This document shows, one piece after another, positions 1 through 8,312 of a stretch of DNA of 64,000 nt. Within the stretch, counting starts at the first letter, position 1. Every line of letters begins with the position of its first letter. Below the pieces are notes generated by a model. The model saw nothing but the letters and a program-made list of their open reading frames with translations. It did not search any database and had not been told where the DNA came from. The stretch comes from UTCHB3 sp008363265 (lineage in GTDB: Bacteria > Bacteroidota > Ignavibacteria > Ignavibacteriales > Ignavibacteriaceae). The stretch lies in contig BTUW01000018.1 in the NCBI GenBank assembly GCA_045863055.1, positions 1 to 64,000 on the forward strand. The letters are read 5' to 3'. The translations under genes and the position numbers were made by a program.

Positions 1-2065
1 GGTTGTCTGTGTACTCTTTCGTGTCAGTGTAGGGTAGCGGGAGTTTTCCGGCATTTACGAGGGAATCGCGGATGTTTCTGTAGCCGCCAGAGATAAAATA
101 ATCAACCTCATGGGTCTTTGTGTCCAAAACAAGTGTATACATCCCGGCTGAATTACCATATGCATATCGCGCGAAAAATGAAAGTTTTCCATTTTCATCC
201 GGAGATACTTTTCGATTAGGGAAGTAATCTACTTTCATATCCGTGTACTGCCTAACATAATCAGTCGCAGGTAATAAAATATTGAGCAGTAGCTTGGCAA
301 CCGGCTTGCCAATTAGCATGTAATTCTCCCGGGTCTCTATCATTGACTCAGAAAATTTTTTTTCTACTGCCAAAATTCTTTGAACTCCCAATCCGTTATC
401 AATCGTGCATAAAACAATTTCCTTTTCTCCATCACCATCAATATCGGCAAAGCCGACCTGATTAATGTGACCTCCGTTCCATAATGCGTCACTTGCTTTC
501 CCTCCAGTGATCGGATCCAGGTAGAATAGTTGTGTTGGGTAAGTCGGACCATTGTTTGCCCAGATAAGCAGACGCATCTTTCCCTGCAATGAAATAGTGT
601 CAACGATTTTTGGATAATACTCCGGCGGGATATTACCTTCCTTTGGTGAAGACACTGTATCATCGAGAGAGAAACGCCAGATTGATTCCTTCTTCCCATT
701 CAAGCATAATAATTCAGTTGCGAATTTACCATCCCCGGCACTCACCAACTCACTGCTCCCCAGAATCTCATTCTCTCCATCACTGTCTCGATCGATAATT
801 TTGATTCTTGTTGCAAGTTCTATTTCGGTTAACCAACGATGAACATTCGGATGCACAGTATTGCCCCACAACACCACACCATACTTGTTCAGGATCTTCA
901 GTTGAGTCCCATCCAACTCAAAAGAAACAGGATTCGTATCAAACTCCCGGGCATATAAAAACCCAAGAAGAACGAGCACCGGAATTAAAACCAGCGAAGT
1001 GTATTTGTGCTTCCGGGCAGAGGCTTTTACCCTCTCTTTGATGGGTCGTTTTGAGATGAGTATAATATCCCTGCGGTTGAGGATGTCAGTTACATTGTTA
1101 ACAGCAGTAATTTCAAGTGCACGGTCCGGCCATTTTTCATGCAACCTGCTCAGGGCGGTTCTCGCTGCCGGTTCATCATCCCTGGCAATTATAAAATTTT
1201 TAACATCGGAAAAGAAAACGGAGCGGAGTTTCCTTTTGATATTTCTTTTCCCGACAGGAGCAATCTTGCCTGAAGTGTCGACAGCCCCGGTAAATGCAAG
1301 ACGGGGAGAGGTTCTATGGATATGGTTGGGTTCGAGTATTTTACAGAGTTCGAAGTAGATCAGGATCGTAAGCAGCACACCGAAGGAGTTTCCGGAGTAT
1401 ATCCCAAGCCTGGAATTGAAGAACACCTGCACTTCAAAAACCGTTGGAATCTTTTTCTTACTCTTGGGAAGCAGTGTGAGAGCAGCGTTGAATGAGTCTT
1501 TAACCTGATCGAGAAGAATTGTCTCTTCCTCTTTGTAGGTCGGGTGAACGATGAAAACTGTTTGCCCCGATGCCGGATTCACCTTCACATCCAGACTGTC
1601 GAGGTAGGTCATACCGGTTGTTGCTTCTCCCGATTCGATCACCGGAAAGAGAGGGTTTTCGTCAGTTCTCTTGGTCGCAACCGGCTCACCTGAAAGAATC
1701 TGTTTAAGCCGTTTCAGCTCTGCCGAGATCCGTTTGATCTCAGCCGCCAGTTCCGGGTCCTTGAACGCGCCTGAAGGTAAACTGTAGAGTTTTTTCGCGT
1801 TTCGTAGAACACTCCTGCTGTAAGCCGGAGGAGAGCCGAAGACCCTGAACGAGCCGAGGAGTTTCAGATAAACAGGATAGAACTCAGTAAAAATTGCTTC
1901 GGTGTAAAGTGGTTGAGATTTGGAATGGAGCAGGGAAAGCAGGGAATTCAGCTCGCGCAGAATGATGCCGCGGGAGTGTTTTAGATCGATCATCCCTCGG
2001 ATGAGATCAAGTTTCTGTTCTATATCATCAAAATGATGAGTTGAGAGTTGGTCAGGATTATCCAT
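1..2065 (-). CDS. Membrane-anchored Lon-like (S16) domain protein with FG-GAP-like outer region, partial
   Basis: Seen: reading the minus strand from ATG 2065, the frame stays open to the window edge, giving 688 residues with the C-terminus missing. Residues about 190-330 resemble the Lon protease domain. GNSFG with Ser227 stands where Lon has GPSAG, TGAV (259-262) and GKIAPVG (266-272) follow in Lon order, then Lys277/Lys279 near the place of the catalytic Lys, and a closing VNNVTDIL. No Walker motifs or AAA+ module are present. A basic stretch is followed by one membrane helix (about 356-372). The remaining 310 or more residues carry two acidic calcium-type loops (Asp425-Asp429 and Asp541-Asp545, the second DIDGDGEKEI) as in FG-GAP/VCBS propellers. 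Inference: an inner-membrane protein with a cytoplasmic protease-like domain and an outer sensing or binding domain. Whether the Ser/Lys pair is active is unknown. It is divergent from the next gene. Confidence 0.8.
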   Translation of the reverse strand, partial: MDNPDQLSTHHFDDIEQKLDLIRGMIDLKHSRGIILRELNSLLSLLHSKSQPLYTEAIFTEFYPVYLKLLGSFRVFGSPPAYSRSVLRNAKKLYSLPSGAFKDPELAAEIKRISAELKRLKQILSGEPVATKRTDENPLFPVIESGEATTGMTYLDSLDVKVNPASGQTVFIVHPTYKEEETILLDQVKDSFNAALTLLPKSKKKIPTVFEVQVFFNSRLGIYSGNSFGVLLTILIYFELCKILEPNHIHRTSPRLAFTGAVDTSGKIAPVGKRNIKRKLRSVFFSDVKNFIIARDDEPAARTALSRLHEKWPDRALEITAVNNVTDILNRRDIILISKRPIKERVKASARKHKYTSLVLIPVLVLLGFLYAREFDTNPVSFELDGTQLKILNKYGVVLWGNTVHPNVHRWLTEIELATRIKIIDRDSDGENEILGSSELVSAGDGKFATELLCLNGKKESIWRFSLDDTVSSPKEGNIPPEYYPKIVDTISLQGKMRLLIWANNGPTYPTQLFYLDPITGGKASDALWNGGHINQVGFADIDGDGEKEIVLCTIDNGLGVQRILAVEKKFSESMIETRENYMLIGKPVAKLLLNILLPATDYVRQYTDMKVDYFPNRKVSPDENGKLSFFARYAYGNSAGMYTLVLDTKTHEVDYFISGGYRNIRDSLVNAGKLPLPYTDTKEYTDN

Positions 2066-2285
2066 GTCCGGTAATTAAAATCGATATGGATGTTAATCTA
2101 ACTAAAAATGAATTTATATCATAATTATTTCTTTCTCAAAGTAAGATAACCCCGAACCGAACTGAATTCACCATTTTGTGACATGGCGCAAGTGGTTGCG
2201 TCTCATCACAATCGTGTGGGATCACCGGGGATAAATTGCGCCTGAGATTAATTTTTATTCGCAAATAATCAGAGGAAGAACATTG

Positions 2286-4622
2286 ATGTTCAGAAGAATC
2301 ACTTTTTTAATAGCAATTTCAATCAGTTCACTAATGGCTCAGCTCAGCGCGCCGGATGTTGAGAGAGTTTATGGTGGGAGAATTAATGATATAGAGGCAG
2401 TATCGCTTTCGGGTGACTCAACTTTGCTGTTGATCTCTGCCGAGAGTGCCAACTCTGCTTTTTATACATATGTTACATCAGCATCAACTGCCTCGCCGGT
2501 GGTTGGAAGTTTCACCGTCATTCCATCGATGTCTGCCGCGGCCAATCCCGGTTCAGGAATTCAGAGGATCCAGTGGCACGCGGCTTCATCAAAGTTGTTC
2601 TTCGTTAATAACTTCATTTATTCAACAGGCCTGTCATCGGCATCCGCAACTCAGGTTACCTCAACCAATACTTCCGTGATGACGATAAAGGGGGATCACC
2701 TCTTTTATTACAATGCTGACAGTCTGCACTTCGGCACCCTGGATGCCGCCGGCAATTTCACATATAGCGGCAGGGTATTCCTTGGTATTCCGGGGGTTTC
2801 GCATATTGAAGCAAATCCCGCGAACAACCGTATCCATCTGTTTGTCAGAGGTGCAACACCGGTTGTTTTAATGTCATCTGACTCGTATTCCACGATAAGT
2901 TCATCAACCACTTTTGCCACTATCCCAACTTCTGCCATCTCAGCGGCCGACTGGCAAGCGTTCGGTATCGGCCCCGATGGACGCATTTTCATTGGCGGCC
3001 ACTTGAACAATAACAAGCGGATCGCCTACAGCGACGATGGTGCAACATGGACGGAGTACGCGGTGGGAATAAATGGTGTATCGGGTTATTCGTTCGATTT
3101 TGGCGGTAGTGGTTCCTCGTATTATGTTTATTGGTCGAGTGTTTACAATACAAACAGGGGAAGTGCCGGCTCATGGTCAAACTTCGGCAGCACTTCATTT
3201 GAGACTCACCCGAATGACGGGGATGTGAGAGTTGACCCCAACAACCTGAATACAGTTTTCATGACGACCGATATGGGGCTCGGCGTTTCCTTTAACCGCG
3301 GACCGGTGATGGAGGAGATCAACGATGGCATTGAAGCTGTGCAGGTTGAGGATTTCTCTATGACTGCCGATAAGAACACAGCGTGGCTTGCTTCCAAATC
3401 CGGTATAAGAAAAGTTACAAATTACCTGACCGCACCCGTCTGGTCGAACGCGATGTTCCCGATGGGCGACGGCTCACCTTATTATGCGGTGGCAATGAAG
3501 CCTTCGGATCACAACACAGCTTACGCCGCGAACTTACGGGTTTACAAAACCACTGACAGTGGTCTCAACTGGAACCGGGTACACTCGTTGGAAAGCGGAC
3601 CCTATTTCTGGAGTGAACTTGACATTCACATCGAAGCTCTCGAGGTGGCACCGTGGGATGAGAATACAATTTTCGTGGGATATTTCAACCATACCACGGA
3701 TGAAGGAGGCGTTTTTTGGTCGAGTGATGCCGGTGCAACATGGTCGCAGATCCTGCTCAACGCAACCTCGACCGGCCGTGATGTGGATGTTTTTGACATC
3801 GCTTTTAATATCGAGGGTTCTGACACCGTGGCATATGCGGGAGTGGCTTACGATCTGGCAAGCCCTGCAGGGAGAAGCGTTTACAGGCTTGTAAAATCAG
3901 GTACAACCTGGAGTGCATCGCAGGATATGAACGCCGGAGGCACAAGCACCGGCTCGCTCATAGTGGCTACAATTCGGGACATTCATGTTAGTGTTACCGG
4001 AGACACTATCTACGCTACAGGTACGGACGCGGGGACAAATCATCCTGTGGCATACTACAAACCTGTGAATACTACCAATCTTTGGACTCCCCTTCCGGTC
4101 TCCGGATTCCCGTTTATTGCCGGCAAACAGGGTTATGCCATCACCCAGGGTGTTGACACGATCTATTGTGCAGTTGATCACGAGATCTATTATTGGCCGA
4201 CCGGCGCAGCCTCCTGGAACCTTGGATACTCCTACCCCAATGGTACAAGGATCAATTTTCTTTATTTCGATGAACTTTTGGCGGGTACGTCAACAGGACT
4301 TTACGGTCATCATGGTGATCCGGCAACCTCGATCGGGGTAGAAGCAGGTGATATCCCGGCAGGATTCAGTCTGGAACAGAACTTCCCGAACCCGTTCAAT
4401 CCATCCACTGTTATCAGGTTCGCGATCCCGGCAGCGGGAGAGGTTAAGCTTGAAGTTTACAACGTGATGGGTGAGAAGATTCGCACCCTGATTGCCGGTT
4501 CACTTCCCGCAGGCGCACACGAAGTTAATTTTGATGCCTCGGGGCTCCCGAGCGGTATCTACATGTACCGGCTTGTTGCCGGTGGTTCTGTGAGCGTGAA
4601 GAAAATGATCTTGATGAAATAG
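2286..4622 (+). CDS. T9SS-exported beta-propeller protein (Asp-box repeats)
   Basis: A 778-residue exported protein of unknown substrate. The ATG at 2286 is chosen over the in-frame TTG just before it because GAGGAAG lies at a suitable distance upstream. Residues 1 to about 19 form a signal peptide (hydrophobic core ending SLMAQ). The body contains several Asp-box-like motifs of sialidase/BNR propellers (YSDDGATWTEY, KTTDSGLNWNRV, WSSDAGATWSQI), suggesting a beta-propeller. The last 80 residues hold NFPNPFNPST, a beta-sandwich, and end KKMILMK, which is the type A sorting domain of type IX secretion. Family knowledge: such domains are removed on export and the cargo is released or attached to the surface. 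No catalytic residues could be assigned, so the role is not called. It converges with the small minus-strand gene after it (7 bp gap). Confidence 0.9.
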   Translation: MFRRITFLIAISISSLMAQLSAPDVERVYGGRINDIEAVSLSGDSTLLLISAESANSAFYTYVTSASTASPVVGSFTVIPSMSAAANPGSGIQRIQWHAASSKLFFVNNFIYSTGLSSASATQVTSTNTSVMTIKGDHLFYYNADSLHFGTLDAAGNFTYSGRVFLGIPGVSHIEANPANNRIHLFVRGATPVVLMSSDSYSTISSSTTFATIPTSAISAADWQAFGIGPDGRIFIGGHLNNNKRIAYSDDGATWTEYAVGINGVSGYSFDFGGSGSSYYVYWSSVYNTNRGSAGSWSNFGSTSFETHPNDGDVRVDPNNLNTVFMTTDMGLGVSFNRGPVMEEINDGIEAVQVEDFSMTADKNTAWLASKSGIRKVTNYLTAPVWSNAMFPMGDGSPYYAVAMKPSDHNTAYAANLRVYKTTDSGLNWNRVHSLESGPYFWSELDIHIEALEVAPWDENTIFVGYFNHTTDEGGVFWSSDAGATWSQILLNATSTGRDVDVFDIAFNIEGSDTVAYAGVAYDLASPAGRSVYRLVKSGTTWSASQDMNAGGTSTGSLIVATIRDIHVSVTGDTIYATGTDAGTNHPVAYYKPVNTTNLWTPLPVSGFPFIAGKQGYAITQGVDTIYCAVDHEIYYWPTGAASWNLGYSYPNGTRINFLYFDELLAGTSTGLYGHHGDPATSIGVEAGDIPAGFSLEQNFPNPFNPSTVIRFAIPAAGEVKLEVYNVMGEKIRTLIAGSLPAGAHEVNFDASGLPSGIYMYRLVAGGSVSVKKMILMK

Positions 4623-4629
4623 GGCGTTG

Positions 4630-4974
4630 TCAGAAGATCAGTTTCATGGCGATCGCCGCGTTCCGCGGGATCTCAACCCTTTTTTCCGTTAGCTCTTTCG
4701 GGGGATGGGTCTCCAGTAATTTGTTGATCCATTCCCTGGAGGTTGACACCTTCAGGAATGTCATATAGCCCTTATCCTCCACGCGGGTGAAGTTGTATCC
4801 GATGATCCTTACCTCCAGAGTCTGCAACTCCCCTTTAAGCAGAAGTGTGGCCTTTATCTCCTTCACCGAATCATCTATCGAGAGGGTTTTGATCTCACCG
4901 TAAGGCTCCACATAGTATTGCAATATTGCCCTGACGCTCTTATTCAACACTTCAGTGATCAGATTTCCGAACAT
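4630..4974 (-). CDS. Hypothetical protein, 114 aa
   Basis: I do not recognise a family. The frame could start at 5073, but the ATG at 4974 is preferred: GGAGAG lies just upstream of it, and the residues before it look like translated AT-rich spacer. The predicted protein is small, without signal peptide or obvious membrane helix, with alternating charged/hydrophobic segments suggestive of a mixed alpha/beta or beta-rich fold (KATLLLKGELQTLEVRIIGY) and a C-terminus ending in AIAMKLIF. It lies divergent from the Fic gene (112 bp between starts) and converges on the T9SS propeller gene. The conserved-looking charged pattern and good ribosome binding site support a real gene; no function is inferred. 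Confidence 0.6.
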   Translation of the reverse strand: MFGNLITEVLNKSVRAILQYYVEPYGEIKTLSIDDSVKEIKATLLLKGELQTLEVRIIGYNFTRVEDKGYMTFLKVSTSREWINKLLETHPPKELTEKRVEIPRNAAIAMKLIF

Positions 4975-5086
4975 GACTCTCCACAAATTTTGTTTTTGAT
5001 GAATGAAATTTCGGAAAAATTGGATAAATTGAAGTAGGAATATTGGAAGGTTCACAACCATTTTTTCAATCAACGAGTAATATCAG

Positions 5087-5869
5087 ATGTCAAGTAGCTT
5101 TTCATTCCGGACCACGCCGGGACGGGAGGAGTACAGGGAGAGATTTCAATCTCAACTTGAGGCCTGGTTTTCACTCTCAAAGCCATCCGCCACAGATATT
5201 GAGTTTTCCTTCGAATCGTCGGCTGTTTTCTCCTCCAACATTGAAGGTAACACGGTCGATCTGAATTCGTACATGAATCAGAAGCAGATCAAAACGAAGT
5301 TCAAGCCGAATAAGGAAGTGGAAGAGATCAACGATCTCCTGGAAGCCTATAAGTTTGCCCGCACGCATCCGCTGAATGAGGCGAATTTCCTGAATGCCCA
5401 CAAATTACTGTCCCGGTCTTTTTTGATAAAGAGTAAAAGAGGGAAGTACCGTGACGACAGAATGGGTGTATTCAGCACAAAAGGGCTGATCTATGTCGCC
5501 GTTGAACCGGAGAACCTTGTTCCTGAGATGGAAAGATTTTGGGCAGAACTGAGTGAGTTCACCGGGAAACAACCGGATATCACGGACTTCTTTTATTTTT
5601 CGTCACTGGCACATCTCCGGCTCGCTCAATTGCATCCTTTTTTTGACGGAAACGGCAGGATCGCGAGGTTGGTGGAGAAGTGGTTGCTGGCTGTGGGGAT
5701 CGGGGAAAGTGCATGGGGGATTCAGAGTGAACGGTTTTACAAAGAGAACAGGGATATGTATTACCGAAACATTGATCTTGGTGTGAACTATTACGAGCTT
5801 GATTTTTCAAAAATAACCGGATTCCTGGAGATGCTCCCAAATTCATTACAATTTTCACATGAGAAGTAG
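5087..5869 (+). CDS. Fic-domain protein (AMP transferase family) with N-terminal inhibitory motif
   Basis: 260 residues. The Fic core motif HPFFDGNGRIAR is at 183-194, with catalytic His183, the Asp/Gly/Asn anion-binding loop and Arg191/Arg194 all present. An (S/T)xxxE(G/N) inhibitory motif is visible at Ser49-Glu53-Gly54 within SSNIEGN, ahead of the core, which places it in the class II (N-terminal, self-inhibited) group. Family knowledge: most Fic proteins transfer AMP to a Ser, Thr or Tyr of a target protein, and the Glu of the inhibitory motif blocks productive ATP binding until relieved. No separate antitoxin gene is seen nearby, in keeping with self-inhibition. The target cannot be told from sequence. 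The gene is followed after 2 bp by an exported unknown protein, so they are probably co-transcribed. Confidence 0.93.
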   Translation: MSSSFSFRTTPGREEYRERFQSQLEAWFSLSKPSATDIEFSFESSAVFSSNIEGNTVDLNSYMNQKQIKTKFKPNKEVEEINDLLEAYKFARTHPLNEANFLNAHKLLSRSFLIKSKRGKYRDDRMGVFSTKGLIYVAVEPENLVPEMERFWAELSEFTGKQPDITDFFYFSSLAHLRLAQLHPFFDGNGRIARLVEKWLLAVGIGESAWGIQSERFYKENRDMYYRNIDLGVNYYELDFSKITGFLEMLPNSLQFSHEK

Positions 5870-5871
5870 AA

Positions 5872-6807
5872 ATGTTTAGAGCTGCAGTTGATCGCCTACT
5901 CCAATTATTATTCATTTTTCTGGTTTTAGCCAATACCGCGGTTCTTCCGCAAAAGGTGAAGCCCGCCTCGAGCAGCAATCCAAAGCTTCTTTATGAGGAT
6001 TTTATCACGGGCTTCAAAAGCGTTTGGCTTGAGCTTGATGATGAGTCGCAAAAACTGATCGATCAGCCCAAGGGGGATGAGCTGCTGAAGACTCTCCGGA
6101 AATATGCCGGTGAACTCGGTTTCGACGTAGTGGTCGCCACGACCTCCGAGAAACTGGATAACATCAAGAAAGCAACCACTTCCTGCAATAATGCCGATTT
6201 CAGATTCACATGGAAAAGTGACGGTTTCGATGTGTCGGATATCTCCATTCATATTAGCGACTGCAATGGCGTCTGGTTCCGGTTCGAAAAACAGGGCGTC
6301 GCCAAGATCGACTATTCACTTGAGCGGACACTTCTTACCGAATGGCGAAACCTCCTCAAACACAAAAGAGCCAGATTCAATCCGGAGCGTACACCTCAAC
6401 TGATCCGGGGAACCACCGGCCCGACCGAATCAGAGTTCAAATCCAGACTCGACAGTAAAGGTGCCAAGGATATTGAAGGCATTTATGAGCTAATGAAGGA
6501 GCCGGGAGAAAGCGGACTTGTTCAGAAACTGAGGATCGGAATCGAAAAACTGAACGATGTCAGCTACCGCATCTATTACTTCGCGGGAGCACTTTTCAAA
6601 GGCGACTGGTCAGATGGCGAGTATAAAGGTGAAATGACCAAAACAGGCAAGAAGGACTTCTACAAGGTCATCTGGAAAAGCGAGAACAAAACCCTGGCCG
6701 ATGAGGTCTTCTGCTCATCCGCCGAGCAGGGCATTCTGATCTTCCAGTTCATCGAAGACACCGGCACAAGAGAGAGGCGGTTTTTGAAGCTGTATCCGGT
6801 GTTTTAG
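5872..6807 (+). CDS. Exported protein of unknown function, 311 aa
   Basis: The ATG lies 2 bp after the Fic stop. Residues about 10-27 are strongly hydrophobic (LLQLLFIFLVLANTAVLPQ), a probable signal peptide. The mature part has two sections. Residues about 35-160 look alpha/beta with a segment LGFDVVVATTSEKL, and two cysteines (in TSCNN and SDCNGVW) that could pair in the periplasm. The later section (about 200-311) is beta-rich, with IEGIYELM, YRIYYFAGALFKGDW and WKSENKTLADEVF; this resembles small lipocalin-like or stress-type periplasmic barrels in pattern only. No family is recognised. The close linkage to fic suggests shared transcription, not necessarily shared function. A 7-bp repeat array begins 3 bp after its stop. 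Confidence 0.75.
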   Translation: MFRAAVDRLLQLLFIFLVLANTAVLPQKVKPASSSNPKLLYEDFITGFKSVWLELDDESQKLIDQPKGDELLKTLRKYAGELGFDVVVATTSEKLDNIKKATTSCNNADFRFTWKSDGFDVSDISIHISDCNGVWFRFEKQGVAKIDYSLERTLLTEWRNLLKHKRARFNPERTPQLIRGTTGPTESEFKSRLDSKGAKDIEGIYELMKEPGESGLVQKLRIGIEKLNDVSYRIYYFAGALFKGDWSDGEYKGEMTKTGKKDFYKVIWKSENKTLADEVFCSSAEQGILIFQFIEDTGTRERRFLKLYPVF

Positions 6808-6810
6808 AAG

Positions 6811-6838
6811 TGTGAACTGTGAACTGTGAACTATGAAG
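6811..6838. repeat. 7-bp tandem repeats (TGTGAAC x3 plus variant)
   Basis: Three perfect tandem copies of TGTGAAC (6811-6831) and a variant TATGAAG, starting 3 bp after the stop of the exported unknown protein. Part of the heptad arrays described in the findings. Confidence 0.9.
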
Positions 6839-6856
6839 TTTTTGGCTGAAGGATAA

Positions 6857-6871
6857 TCCGCCTACGGCGGA
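6857..6871. repeat. Small palindrome TCCGCC-TAC-GGCGGA
   Basis: Six-base inverted arms with a 3-base loop lying between two heptad arrays. No T-run follows, so it is a weak terminator candidate at best. Confidence 0.6.
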
Positions 6872-6885
6872 CTGACGGCTGAAAT

Positions 6886-6950
6886 CAGCTAATAACTAAT
6901 CGCTAATAGCTAATAGCTAAAAAGGCTCATAACTCATCGCTCATAACTTT
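6886..6950. repeat. Degenerate 7-bp repeat array running into the end of a gene
   Basis: Consecutive heptads CAGCTAA, TAACTAA, TCGCTAA, TAGCTAA, TAGCTAA, then (after AAAGGCTCA) TAACTCA, TCGCTCA, TAACTTT. The phase is kept almost throughout. The last units overlap the stop codon of the minus-strand ribbon-helix-helix gene (6941-6943). Confidence 0.85.
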
Positions 6951-7090
6951 TTCCCTCTCTTCCTTACCTGCTCGCGGAGGATGTACTCGATCTGGGCATT
7001 GAGTGAGCGAAGTTCGTCCTTCGCCCACTCGTTAAGCGCGTCCCAAAGTTTCGGATCGATCCGCAGGATGACGGGTTTCTTTTCGGCCAT
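6941..7090 (-). CDS. Ribbon-helix-helix (Arc-type) DNA-binding protein, 49 aa
   Basis: Small gene read on the minus strand from ATG 7090 to TGA 6943-6941. The 49-residue product begins MAEKKPVILRIDPKLWDAL and continues with LRSLNAQIEYILREQVRK, which fits the Arc/CopG ribbon-helix-helix pattern: a short beta strand (PVILRID), helix A, a turn, and helix B carrying NAQIEYILRE. Family knowledge: such proteins dimerise through the strand and bind palindromic operators. The start lies 1 bp after the stop of the upstream SPFH gene, so the two are almost certainly one translationally coupled unit; the regulator may act on its own operon. Its stop codon is supplied by a unit of the adjacent 7-bp repeat array. 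Confidence 0.85.
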   Translation of the reverse strand: MAEKKPVILRIDPKLWDALNEWAKDELRSLNAQIEYILREQVRKRGKKL

Positions 7091-7091
7091 C

Positions 7092-7973
7092 TTAGTAGAG
7101 GGATCCTGAGTTTACTATTGGCTGAGCGGCCCTGTCGGAGCAGAGCACAACCATCAGATTTCCAACCATAGCGGCTTTTCTTTCCTCATCGAGCTGGATC
7201 ACATTCTCCTCGCTGAGGCGTTTCAATGCCATTTCAACCATGCCTACCGCGCCATCAACAATCTTGGTTCTGGCGGCGATAACAGCTTCTGCCTGCTGTC
7301 TCTGAAGCATTGCATGAGCGATCTCAGGGGCATAGGCCAGATGATTTATTCTGGCTTCTTCGATGATAATTCCCGCATTGATCACCCTGTCCTGTATCTC
7401 TTTGCCGAGGGCCTGGGATATCTCATCGATCGATGAGCGGAGGCTGACCGGTTCGTCATCTGTTGAATCGTAAGGGTAAATTGTGGCTATGTGCCTGATC
7501 GCGGATTCAGACTGCACGATCGTGTAGGTCTTGAAATCTTCAACCGCGAAGAGGGCCTCCGCTGTTTCATCCACTCTCCAGACCACGACGGCTGATATTT
7601 CAATCGGGTTACCCTTTTTGTCGTTCACTTTCAGCTTTTGGCTGTCGAAGTTGTTGGTACGGAGCGAAAGTTTCTTTTTTGAATAGAACGGATTTGCCCA
7701 GTGGAATCCTTCGGCACGATCGGTACCTTTGTATTCTCCAAAAAGTAGAAGTGCCACCGCCGAGTTGGGCTCGATGGTATAGAGACCTCCGAGCATGATC
7801 GCTGACACAATTATCGTCAGGATGCAAGGTACTATAAAGAGAGCATCCACATAGTCGTTGGAGGCGTTTATACCTCTTGCGATCAGGATGCCGATTGCGG
7901 CAAGGATCAAAAACAGATAGAGCAGAAGATATGCAAGACCGTTGCTCGTTTTGATCGGTTTTTCTTTGATCAT
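7092..7973 (-). CDS. SPFH/band 7 domain membrane protein
   Basis: 293 residues. Two N-terminal hydrophobic segments (about 12-34 and 42-63) anchor the protein in the membrane. They are followed by an SPFH/prohibitin-type domain: LYTIEPNSAVALLLFGEYKG, the FHWANPFY turn, then DKKGNPIEISAVVVWRVDE and the TIVQSESAIRHIA segment. The C-terminal helical part contains LQRQQAEAVIAARTKIVDGA, the charged coiled coil typical of the family. Family knowledge: SPFH proteins form large oligomeric membrane microdomain scaffolds and often modulate membrane proteases or transporters. It is translated just ahead of the tiny ribbon-helix-helix gene. No adjacent NfeD-like protease gene is seen. Confidence 0.92.
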   Translation of the reverse strand: MIKEKPIKTSNGLAYLLLYLFLILAAIGILIARGINASNDYVDALFIVPCILTIIVSAIMLGGLYTIEPNSAVALLLFGEYKGTDRAEGFHWANPFYSKKKLSLRTNNFDSQKLKVNDKKGNPIEISAVVVWRVDETAEALFAVEDFKTYTIVQSESAIRHIATIYPYDSTDDEPVSLRSSIDEISQALGKEIQDRVINAGIIIEEARINHLAYAPEIAHAMLQRQQAEAVIAARTKIVDGAVGMVEMALKRLSEENVIQLDEERKAAMVGNLMVVLCSDRAAQPIVNSGSLY

Positions 7974-8180
7974 TGTTGACTCCGGTGATTATAAAGTGAT
8001 ATCATAATAATATCAAAAAGTTACGGGCTAAATATCAGAAATTCCGGAATTAATGTCAATAGGGGAACGGTGAAAGAGGATGAGCGGTGCCATTCAGTGA
8101 TGAACGGCAAAAAAAGGCATAGTTCTTGGATGTTTTAGGAAAGAAAGCGGGGAAATAAAGCTTTTGGGGGGTAACCGGAA

Positions 8181-8209
8181 GAACTTCCGTGCGCGGGGCA
8201 CGGAAGTTC
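8181..8209. repeat. Perfect inverted repeat at gap edge
   Basis: GAACTTCCGTGC (8181-8192) and its exact complement GCACGGAAGTTC (8198-8209) around a 5-base loop GCGGG. It ends 3 bases before the N run, suggesting it is part of a multi-copy element at which the assembly broke. No T-run is visible. Confidence 0.85.
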
Positions 8210-8212
8210 AGT

Positions 8213-8312
8213 NNNNNNNNNNNNNNNNNNNNNNNNNNNNNNNNNNNNNNNNNNNNNNNNNNNNNNNNNNNNNNNNNNNNNNNNNNNNNNNNNNNNNNNN
8301 NNNNNNNNNNNN
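8213..8312. other. Assembly gap of 100 N (nominal size)
   Basis: Exactly 100 N, the conventional length for a gap of unknown size. No sequence overlap is visible between the two flanks, so unlike the second gap this one may hide real sequence. Confidence 0.98.

Noticed and set aside
1..2065. Region of broken short genes at the left edge
   Set aside because: A single open minus-strand frame covers all of it and merely lacks its stop because it leaves the window.
4975..5073. Longer start of the minus-strand 114-residue gene
   Set aside because: The added residues come from AT-rich spacer and the ribosome binding site fits ATG 4974 better.
5087..6807. Fic toxin-antitoxin pair
   Set aside because: The inhibitory motif is within the Fic protein, and the following gene encodes an exported protein, which does not fit an antitoxin.
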